DNA of 6,936 bases from NCBI GenBank assembly GCA_030666765.1, contig DAOUXE010000055.1, positions 1-6,936 of the forward strand, read 5' to 3'. This document shows, one piece after another, positions 1-5,390 of this stretch. Position 1 is the first letter of the stretch. Each line of letters opens with the position of its first letter. Origin of the DNA: Methanosarcinales archaeon. GTDB taxonomy: Archaea > Halobacteriota > Methanosarcinia > Methanosarcinales > Methanogasteraceae. The notes below the pieces were generated by a model. That model saw only the letters and a program-made list of their open reading frames with translations, was not told the DNA's origin and did not search any database. The translations under genes were made by a program, and so were the position numbers.

Positions 1-148
1 ATATTAATACTGCCGATTTTCGTTATCCGGCAACCCATCTCTTGAATTAAAATTGGGTCTGGTTTTTGCGGTAGTTAATTTTAATGTTTCGCGAACATAT
101 CTGCTACATGTAAAGTGTGTGTTAAGGTTCTGAACGCTAAAAGCTGGG
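1..148. other. AT-rich segment, no recognised gene
   Basis: This stretch lies downstream of the truncated hsdS. Reading on the minus strand past the hsdS stop, I find no continuation of HsdS: no conserved central region and no second recognition domain in any frame. One minus-strand frame stays open from about 291 to 4, but it overlaps the hsdS coding region in another frame and its product resembles nothing I know. The segment probably lies beyond the breakpoint that removed the rest of hsdS; its content is unidentified. Confidence 0.4.
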
Positions 149-637
149 TTATACCAACGAACAGGGTGGCGAAGGTATTGTTGTAACCCCAACTTGTGTT
201 GCAAATATTTGATCCTGGCCAAAAGGAGAATTAAGAAAACTGGATATATATGCAGAATCAACATAATCTTTAAATCTAATGATACAAACATGTTGGTTTA
301 CATTTCCTCTACCAAAACTTGGAGGGACAAATGTTGATCTTCCAATTGAAGCCCCTGTGATATTGAGTAAAACGTCAAAATCCTCGACATGGGTCCTGCT
401 CATCTGATTATGAAGATCTTCAGAAATATAAACTACATAATCCAAGTGTAAACCATCAGGGTAGACGTTTTGACTACGAAGGAATGGTATACCGTTTTCT
501 AAATAATTTGATTTGCCACCTCTTGGTGTAATTCCACTACCAACAAATAATGCAAAAGAGCCAATATCCACCCACACCCACCCCTCCGGCAACTCATACG
601 CCCCCTCAATCTCTTTTTCGGGGATTGGTTCAGCCAT
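149..637 (-). pseudogene. hsdS: Type I restriction-modification specificity subunit HsdS, truncated to the first TRD
   Basis: HsdS gives type I enzymes their DNA sequence specificity through two target-recognition domains (TRDs) separated by conserved helices. The 162 residues here cover only the N-terminal TRD. Visible family signs are the LPEGWVW opening (residues 17-23), the NGIPFLRSQNV strand near residue 48, a segment with NITGASIGRS near residue 92, and the NVNQHV motif near 113. After QVGVT (about 148-152), where the family continues into helix-forming residues and the second TRD, the reading ends in a short tail with IPSPP and a TAA stop. Full HsdS proteins are usually about 400 residues, so over half is missing. 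The ATG at 637 has a purine-rich GGAGAGGGG just upstream (minus strand) and overlaps the end of the repeat ORF by 8 bp. The family assignment is firm; loss of function is inferred from the missing TRD2 and helices. Confidence 0.88.
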
Positions 638-806
638 CGGTGCCCCTCTCCATCATGCACAAAACTACATCACTTACTACATCACTTACTACATCACTTA
701 CTACATCACTTACTACATCACATCTGCTTTCTGACTTAGTCAGTGACTTAGTCACCTCCCCCAACAATCCCCCAAATACGCCCTGATGGATATCCTGCCG
801 GATCAT
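630..806 (-). CDS. 58-residue tetrapeptide-repeat ORF between the ATP-binding gene and hsdS
   Basis: I do not recognise this gene. The ATG (806-804) overlaps the TGA of the ATP-binding gene as ATGA, with an AAAGGGG ribosome-site candidate about 7 nt upstream. The TGA (632-630) lies 8 bp inside the start of hsdS. From residue 18 the product is organised in four-residue units: VTKS, LTKS, ESRC, four copies of DVVS, then DVVL. These units are encoded by the 12-bp tandem repeats. Of the three minus-strand frames this is the only one open through the DVVS repeats; the other two meet TAG/TAA or TGA in every unit. Low-complexity tetrapeptide linkers are known to me before winged-helix tails in AlbA_2/COG2865 and Fic-type proteins, so it may be a detached linker remnant. 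It may also act only as a translational coupler to hsdS. Expression is inferred from the overlaps, not shown. Confidence 0.45.
   Translation of the reverse strand: MIRQDIHQGVFGGLLGEVTKSLTKSESRCDVVSDVVSDVVSDVVSDVVLCMMERGTDG
664..723. repeat. 12-bp tandem repeat, about 5 copies
   Basis: Plus-strand unit ACTACATCACTT is repeated perfectly four times from 664 to 711, followed by a fifth copy differing at its last two bases (712-723). Because 12 is a multiple of three, copy-number change would keep the reading frame of the minus-strand mini-ORF, where it encodes D-V-V-S, while changing the distance to the hsdS start. There are no spacers, so it is not a CRISPR array. Confidence 0.97.
732..755. 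repeat. Two adjoining 12-bp units, each near-palindromic
   Basis: TGACTTAGTCAG (732-743) and TGACTTAGTCAC (744-755) differ only at the last base. Each sits on an inverted repeat about a central T: 5-bp arms at 732-742 and 6-bp arms at 743-755 (GTGACT-T-AGTCAC). On the minus strand they encode LTKS and VTKS in the same frame and the same 12-bp phase as the neighbouring repeat array. The palindromes could bind a dimeric protein, or may simply reflect the repeat structure. Confidence 0.85.
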
Positions 807-2195
807 CGATGATCCCCTTTCTTCTTCAAAGATGCAAGAAACTTCTCTCCTTTCCGGGTCAGGACATATTTACCCGTCTTTGGAGCTCCCTCAAATAATA
901 TCAGTTCTCTCTCCACAAGATTAGCCAGATGCCTCTGAGCACTGGAATAAGAAAGTTGCAACAATCGCTCCACATCCGGACGGCGAACTATCTCACCGTT
1001 CTTGATCAACTCTGATATGCGAAGATCTATGTCGCTTACTGTGCCGCCTGCTACCGCGATTTCCAGATCTCTCTTCTCAGACCTCTTAAATGTAATCCTG
1101 AAGAAACCATTCCAGTTAAACTCAGGCTCTAAAAGACCCGCCGCCTTCATCTCATCCCTCATCCTACCAATTCCGCTCCCTATTCTCTCTACAAGATTCG
1201 CACGGTGGAATAGCCCCTGGAGAAATGGGTTCCTGGAGATAGATGTCAAGCCAAACTCCTCAGGGAGGATCCCTTTAACGAGACCGCCCGGGTTGAGGAT
1301 GTGGACCCGGTCGTCATAGAACTCAACCATAGTAACAAGCGACCTTCTCGAAATAATCCCTGTGAATGACTGAATTGAGTAATGCCTCTCTCAGAGCATC
1401 ATAGGGCAGTTCTGGTACCTCGTCTCGCTGTAATTTTCCACCACCAATCTCATATCGAAGCGGAATGTATGTTTTCAGCCATTTCATGGCGTTGTCCACG
1501 TTCGTGATAATATCCTCGCTAAAATCCTTGCGGTCGATTATATGGGTTTTGGTCGTCCCTCTGAAACGAACGCAGGTGATTACAGCGTGAAAATAGAATC
1601 GGGTGGGTTCTCTGGCGAACATCATGACGCCCGCGTTCTTCATGAGCAATCGTCCAGCCTGTCGTTGTGCCACACCAAGGTTTGTGAGAATCTGCTCGAG
1701 GGGAAGGTTTGAGGTGATGTTACATTGTTGCAGGTATCTCTGGAATCTCTCCTCCGAAAAGTCGTCAGGATACTTAAAATCCATGCAGAATTGCTCATCA
1801 AACCGGATCTTCCCTTCGTGGTTAAAGTAATCGACGATCTCGTCTCGTCTCAGTTTCTGGCTGCTTGGACCCGTGCGGATGAAGAAACCATCCTTGCAGG
1901 AGTATGGTTTGTCGGTTCCCTCGCGAACCGCTATGGTAAGGATATTTGCCTGCCCTTCGAGGAGAATGCTTACCGGCGGGTCGCATTTGCGTGCAATGTC
2001 CTGAACCTGAGATCTGAGTCTGTTAGTGATGTTGACCCCTTTTACCACACCCTCATCGGATACACCGAGAAATATCTGTCCACCCGATGAATTGGCAAAA
2101 GCAACCATCTCCTTCGCAAGCGAATCAGACATCGACTCCTTAAACTCAATCAGGTAGCCCTCGCCCTCATCGAGGATTAATTCCATCTCTTCCAT
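803..2195 (-). pseudogene. AlbA_2 (Schlafen-like) / HATPase_c_4 ATP-binding protein, frameshifted
   Basis: This is a COG2865-type protein, often encoded beside or inside type I restriction loci; its role there is not well settled. The first part (2195-1323, 290 residues) carries the AlbA_2 domain: EFKES at 17-21, and a stretch with AFANSSGGQIFLGVSD at about 32-47. It ends with the GHKL-like ATPase N-box, LREALLNSVIHRDYF at 268-282. The second part (1330-803) resumes with VEFYDDR, the NPGGL nucleotide-lid motif, SRNPFL and the VERIGSGIGRM helix, then a C-terminal winged helix-turn-helix and a basic tail. The domains align end to end only if the frame shifts near 1341-1346. Joined, they give about 465-470 residues, normal for the family. 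The start ATG overlaps the hsdM stop (TAATG). Whether the shift is real decay, a sequencing error or recoding cannot be told from one sequence. Confidence 0.88.
1341..1346 (-). other. Frameshift site in the ATP-binding protein gene
   Basis: The upstream frame reads HRDYFEKVACYYG and stops at 1325-1323. In another frame the codons just after the lysine give SLVTMVEFYDDR, the expected family continuation. Moving one base (loss of 1 or gain of 2) around GAGAAGGTCGCT restores HRDYFEK-(G)-SLVT-MVEFYDDR. There is no long homopolymer here, only AAGG. Confidence 0.8.
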
Positions 2196-3274
2196 TAGGC
2201 AACCTCTGATCCGTTGTTCTCTTCACCAAGATATATCACTACTTCCTGAAGACCGCTTATCGCTGCTTCAAGGTGGGTGATCGCCGCTCCTGCCAGTTCG
2301 CCCGGTTCAGGCAGGTTCTCTGAATCTTCAAGCGTTTCGTCTTTCAGCCAGAAGATATCGAGGTTGTAATCTCTCTTCTTGATCTCCTCAATAGTGAATT
2401 TCTTGAAACGCTCTGTTCTCTCCGCCATCTCCCCTCTTTGTTCCAGTGCGGAAACTTTCACCACGTTTGGATCAGTGCCGTAGCACTCCTCGAACTATCT
2501 GAAATGCTCGGGAGTAAGCGGTCTCTCCTTCTTTGTTATCCCCGGTATATTCGTTCGACAGTCATAAATCCAGACATTCTTTGTCTTGACCCCTTTCCTT
2601 ACAAATATGACGTTTGCTTTAACACCGGGCGAGTACGGTGTAAACGTCCCCCTTGGCAGTCGCAGGATTGTGTGTAGGTCGCAGTCTTCAGTGAGTATCT
2701 CAAAGACATCCCCTGCCTGATCACTGAAGAGGCAATTATCAGGAAGGACGATTGCCGCGCTCCCGCCGGGCTTTAGTATCGTTACCACATGCTGAACAAA
2801 GTTCAATTGCTTATTTGACGTTGATATCGTGAAATCGTCCCTCACCGGTGCCTGATTGGCTCCTTTCGTCCCGAAGGGCGGATTTGTTAATACCAGGTCA
2901 TAATGATCACCAGGGTCAGGTTCGTAGATCGAATCGCCGAGATGGATGTTCGCCTCCAGACCATGCAGATACAGATTCATCAGGCATAAGCGGCGAGGGC
3001 GTGGAACCAGTTCGGTTCCGTAGTACGTGCGATTCATGATCCTCTCCGCATCTTCACGCATTAGCGCTCCCTTCGTCTCTTCCATGAGCCATTCATACAA
3101 ACACATCAAGAATCCACCAGTGCCGGCAGCAGGGTCACAGATCGTAAATTCCTTGCACGTCCTCGGGTCTGGTTTCCGTACTACATCAGTCATGTTGCCG
3201 CCGCCCCAACCCGCGGTCTCGAGTTCGCGGTCAACGCGTTTCTTCCTGGTTTCTTGTTCTGTTTCATCAGACAT
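2195..3274 (-). pseudogene. hsdM: Type I restriction-modification DNA adenine methyltransferase HsdM, N-truncated with in-frame amber
   Basis: HsdM transfers a methyl group from S-adenosylmethionine to adenine N6 and forms the M2S core with HsdS. The SAM-binding motif DPAAGTGGF (47-55) and catalytic NPPF (131-134) are intact, as are the downstream NKQLNFVQH, LPDNCLF and LPRGTFTPYSPGVKANVIF stretches. After PEHFR (residue 259) comes TAG. The same frame then continues FEECYGTDPN and, further on, FTIEEIKKRDYNLDIFWLKDE, the normal HsdM C-terminus, to TAA at 2197-2195. Reading through TAG gives 359 residues, against roughly 480-500 in the family. What is lost is the N-terminal helical domain and the FTPR region. 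In its place the first ~24 residues (ETRKKRVDRELETAGWG) resemble the beginning of HsdR, suggesting a deletion fusion. The stop overlaps the next start as TAATG. The family call is very secure; activity is doubtful. Confidence 0.93.
2495..2497 (-). other. In-frame TAG (amber) within hsdM, codon 260
   Basis: The plus-strand CTA at 2495-2497 reads TAG in the hsdM frame, between PEHFR and FEECYG. Both sides are canonical HsdM sequence with no insertion or loss of frame, so a single substitution from a sense codon (for example GAG or AAG) explains it. Pyrrolysine insertion is the alternative if the host carries a pyl system; the window contains no pyl genes. Confidence 0.92.
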
Positions 3275-3301
3275 GTTGGTTGTATCGTATTATGGGCTGG
3301 T

Positions 3302-3318
3302 TTATTTAATTTTTATGC
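3302..3318 (-). promoter_or_regulatory. Candidate TATA region for the restriction-modification operon
   Basis: On the minus strand the sequence CATAAAAATTAAATAA lies about 28-44 nt before the hsdM ATG (3274). An archaeal TATA box such as TTAAATAA here would start transcription only a few nucleotides before the ATG. That fits the absence of a Shine-Dalgarno sequence and suggests a leaderless or very short-leader mRNA. Confidence 0.45.
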
Positions 3319-3390
3319 ATGTTACTCTTCTCCGCTCTGTCTCTGCGTGTCCTGCCCAATTATTACCTAATTTATAATCAGATCTGGGGG

Positions 3391-3413
3391 CACATTGTGA
3401 AATTACACATTGT
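3391..3413. repeat. 8-bp direct repeat CACATTGT, 15-bp period
   Basis: CACATTGT occurs at 3391-3398 and again at 3406-3413, ending about 22 bp upstream of the candidate BRE. The first copy extends to CACATTGTG, which is nearly its own reverse complement. Upstream position and 15-bp spacing suit an activator site, but this is inference. Confidence 0.5.
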
Positions 3414-3435
3414 ACCATAAAGTTCTTTACTTAAT

Positions 3436-3450
3436 CGAAAGGCTTAAGTG
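3436..3450 (+). promoter_or_regulatory. BRE/TATA-type promoter for the envelope-protein operon
   Basis: CGAAAG (3436-3441) followed by CTTAAGTG resembles an archaeal BRE plus TATA box. Transcription would begin about 25 nt downstream, near 3470-3475, leaving a leader of about 20-25 nt before the TTG start at 3496. An inverted repeat ACTTAA (3429-3434) / TTAAGT (3444-3449), with a 9-nt spacer, overlaps the element and could be an operator. Confidence 0.5.
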
Positions 3451-3484
3451 TAATAAAACGAGATATCAATCAAATCGCCTCGCT

Positions 3485-3488
3485 GGAG
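3485..3488 (+). promoter_or_regulatory. Ribosome binding site selecting the TTG start at 3496
   Basis: GGAG at 3485-3488 is 7 nt from TTG at 3496 but only 2 nt from an ATG at 3491. The ATG lies in a different frame that soon loses protein-like character. Spacing and the signal peptide both favour TTG. Confidence 0.6.
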
Positions 3489-3495
3489 TAATGTC

Positions 3496-3876
3496 TTGTC
3501 AAAAAATATACTCGCAATTGGAATCATCCTCATAGTCGCACCATCAGTGTCAGCATGTCTGGAGATTGCGACTGACCCCGAGGACGCGGCACATATAGCA
3601 ACCACCACCATCGATGCCGACAACCGGATCGAGAATACGCCAGTGGCAGCCACTCCTGAATGGGAACTGCATCCGGTCGAGGTGGATGCGGTGCCAGTGT
3701 ATAACCTCTCTGCACCCGCCCTGTCAAACACCTCTGCTGATGATGGGAATCTCGGGCGGAGCCCTGATGGATCAAAGATAGCTGTTGTGACCATGACATT
3801 AAGAGAAAGTGGGTCTGACCGCGACATACACATAATAAACCTGCCCACGACAGGGGGTCTGAAAAATAAAGATTAA
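3496..3876 (+). CDS. Small predicted lipoprotein with a single PD40-like blade motif
   Basis: This is a 126-residue predicted exported protein of unknown function. Residues 4-20 form a hydrophobic signal segment ending in V-S-A-C (18-21), which fits a lipobox with Cys21 as the lipid-anchored residue. A linker rich in Thr, Pro and Ala follows (about 25-80). Then comes one recognisable propeller-blade signature, RSPDGSKIAVVT (88-99), with DIHIIN (110-115) at the position where complete PD40 blades have DIxVMN. The protein ends soon after, so it cannot fold as a propeller alone. It may be a remnant of a duplicated propeller gene, or a small surface partner of the downstream propeller. The start is TTG, chosen from the GGAG spacing. 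It is the first gene of the rightward operon, 22 nt before the ATG of the next gene, or overlapping it if that gene starts at ATA 3866. Confidence 0.6.
   Translation: MSKNILAIGIILIVAPSVSACLEIATDPEDAAHIATTTIDADNRIENTPVAATPEWELHPVEVDAVPVYNLSAPALSNTSADDGNLGRSPDGSKIAVVTMTLRESGSDRDIHIINLPTTGGLKNKD
3866..3868 (+). other. Possible non-canonical ATA start for the first propeller gene
   Basis: ATA at 3866 is in frame with the ATG at 3899 and lies 8 nt after the G-run at 3853-3857. From here the N-terminus would read (M)KIKNEHLFTIMVVL, giving the lysine-rich n-region that a signal anchor normally has. It is either a rare start codon, an ATG mutated to ATA, or coincidence. Confidence 0.35.
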
Positions 3877-3898
3877 GAACGAACACCTGTTCACAATC

Positions 3899-5044
3899 AT
3901 GGTCGTCCTGTCTGTGGTGCTCATCATGGTCAAAGTAGGGGTACTGCCGCCGCTATATGTTGTCACGCCACAGACGCAGATACAGCACGAGAATGTGACA
4001 GGGCTTACGACAAGCGCTACAAACGACTTTAACCCGGTATGGAGTCCTGATGGGAAGATGATCCTGTATCAGTCCTCTGGCAGGAATCTCCATATCATGA
4101 GTCCGAATGGAAGCGGCAAAAAGCAGCTAACAAGAGATGTGTATGTGGATGATTTCGCATGGAGCCGGGACAAAGAGATAATATTTGCCACCAGCACACC
4201 CGGATCGCCGTTTGATATACTGGTGATGGACATACACGGAGATTGCCGAAAACTGGTTGATAATGTGTCCGGAAACCCCGGGTTCTGTCTTGACCCAAAC
4301 GGAGACGTACTGTACGGGTCCCGAAACTCTGTTGATCTATGGGATGTCTGGGTGGTGAACACAAGTGGTGACAGAAGAAGGGTGATATCTGATATCAGCA
4401 CATCGTGCTCAGGATCCCAAGTTCCCGTGTTCCCGGGATGCTCTGCACGCACCCCGGATGGTAAAATACTCTCTGGCTATATGAAGGCGTATGGTGGGCA
4501 GATCTATGAGTACCTCTATTTCGTGGACGCCGACGGAAATTGCGGAATGTTGAATGCGACACTGGATACCAGACCCGAGATGGACCGATTTTTCAGGTGG
4601 AGTCCGGACGAGGGGAAGATCGCATTCATCTCGGACAGAAGTGGGAGATCAGAGATATGGATCATGGATTCGGACGGCGCGAATAAGACGCAGCTCACCG
4701 ATTCAGGGGATGATTGCGGTCCAATCGGGTGGAGTGCGGGTGGTTTTGACCGGAGTCCTGATGGGAGAATAGCTTACAGCGGGCATTCAAGAAAATCTGT
4801 CTACATTCCGAAATGTGGGCTGGAGTGGGAGGAAGAGAATAAGATCCGGGTTATGGATGCTGACGGGGGCAATAAGCGAGTTCTATTGTGCCTGCCCGAT
4901 TCCAGCGGCAAGATCGATGATCTGGCATGGAGTCCTGACGGATCAGAGATTGCTTTTGTGTTTCAACCGGACTCCGGGAACGACGACATCTATGTGCTGG
5001 ATGTGCCAGCGGCGTCAGCGATTGCGGGGGTGGTGAGCGAGTGA
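3899..5044 (+). CDS. Signal-anchored seven-blade PD40/TolB-like beta-propeller protein
   Basis: This 381-residue protein probably sits on the outer face of the cytoplasmic membrane; ligand or partner unknown. An N-terminal hydrophobic stretch (1-22) acts as signal or anchor. It is followed by seven PD40-type blades, each with a W/R-S-P-D-G-like turn and a later D-I-x-V-M-D-like strand. Turns are seen near residues 48 (WSPDG), 88 (WSRD), 131 (LDPNG), 184 (RTPDG), 234 (WSPDE), 285 (RSPDG) and 344 (WSPDG). KKQLT and KTQLT blade-closing motifs occur at 74-78 and 263-267. Seven blades would close a propeller. There are eight cysteines after the anchor, unusual enough to suggest disulfides. The ATG at 3899 has no ribosome site and lacks the usual positively charged N-terminus. 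An in-frame ATA at 3866, 8 nt after GGGGG, would add 11 residues rich in lysine. The TGA overlaps the next gene (GTGA). Confidence 0.85.
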   Translation: MVVLSVVLIMVKVGVLPPLYVVTPQTQIQHENVTGLTTSATNDFNPVWSPDGKMILYQSSGRNLHIMSPNGSGKKQLTRDVYVDDFAWSRDKEIIFATSTPGSPFDILVMDIHGDCRKLVDNVSGNPGFCLDPNGDVLYGSRNSVDLWDVWVVNTSGDRRRVISDISTSCSGSQVPVFPGCSARTPDGKILSGYMKAYGGQIYEYLYFVDADGNCGMLNATLDTRPEMDRFFRWSPDEGKIAFISDRSGRSEIWIMDSDGANKTQLTDSGDDCGPIGWSAGGFDRSPDGRIAYSGHSRKSVYIPKCGLEWEEENKIRVMDADGGNKRVLLCLPDSSGKIDDLAWSPDGSEIAFVFQPDSGNDDIYVLDVPAASAIAGVVSE

Positions 5045-5373
5045 GATTCATGCTCAAGCTCGCGATTGTGGTGACATTTTCGTTTCTCTTGATCGCTGTG
5101 GGTGCGCTCCTGTATCCGCTGGATGATCCGTATGAACGCCGGTATGTCAATGAAAGTGAGGTCACCGAGATTGGAGATGGCCACCGTCTGGAATACGATC
5201 TGCCGGAGAGTTCACTTGAGCTTTCGAGCGCTGCGATCACTCTCTGTTCCTGTGATGGGGTTGTTGCGGTTTATCACCTGCATAATGGAACGCGGGAACG
5301 TTTGCCACCAGAGGAACTGTACGCGGTGCACCTTGTATCCTGGAATCCGGTCAAAGAGAAATATGGAAGATAA
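5041..5373 (+). CDS. Small single-pass membrane or secreted protein, unknown function
   Basis: I do not recognise this 110-residue protein. The start is GTG at 5041, overlapping the TGA of the propeller gene in a GTGA junction. An in-frame ATG at 5050 would shorten it by only three residues. Residues 5-25 form one hydrophobic segment after a basic N-terminus, so it is either an N-terminal anchor or a signal peptide with no lipobox. The remaining ~85 residues are hydrophilic with alternating strand-like stretches and a C-x-C pair (Cys69, Cys71). The C-terminus is basic and the gene ends with TAA. Overlap with the propeller gene and a 17-nt gap to the following membrane-protein gene argue that it is real and functions with them. 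Confidence 0.6.
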   Translation: MRFMLKLAIVVTFSFLLIAVGALLYPLDDPYERRYVNESEVTEIGDGHRLEYDLPESSLELSSAAITLCSCDGVVAVYHLHNGTRERLPPEELYAVHLVSWNPVKEKYGR

Positions 5374-5390
5374 AAGAAAAGGCGATAAAA

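Larger units (their letters stand above)
3275..3495. other. AT-rich divergent intergenic region
   Basis: This 221-bp region separates the leftward restriction-modification operon from the rightward envelope-protein operon and carries no recognisable gene. It holds candidate promoters for both directions, an 8-bp direct repeat (3391-3413) and an inverted repeat over the rightward TATA box. Confidence 0.7.

Noticed and set aside
4..291. Minus-strand 95-codon ORF in a different frame from hsdS
   Set aside because: It overlaps clear HsdS coding sequence for half its length and resembles no protein family; treated as a shadow frame.
664..755. CRISPR array
   Set aside because: The units are only 12 bp and directly adjoining with no unique spacers; this is a simple tandem repeat.
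513..786. Plus-strand ORFs over the repeat (ITYY / SLTT tetrapeptides)
   Set aside because: They run antisense to the hsdS start, have no ribosome site, and stay open mainly because the repeat is stop-free in all three plus frames.
1725..2090. Plus-strand 121-codon ORF inside the ATP-binding gene
   Set aside because: It is antisense to a strongly conserved AlbA_2 coding region and has no recognisable domain.
2195..2464. Separate 89-residue gene starting at GTG 2464
   Set aside because: It is in frame with hsdM across the TAG and encodes the typical HsdM C-terminus, so it is the downstream part of hsdM, not its own gene.
3491..3493. ATG at 3491 as the start of the first envelope gene
   Set aside because: Only 2 nt from the GGAG site and in a frame that lacks the signal peptide and soon ends; TTG at 3496 fits better.
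3444..3886. Minus-strand ORFs opposite the lipoprotein gene
   Set aside because: No domain, no promoter in that direction, and composition typical of antisense shadow frames.
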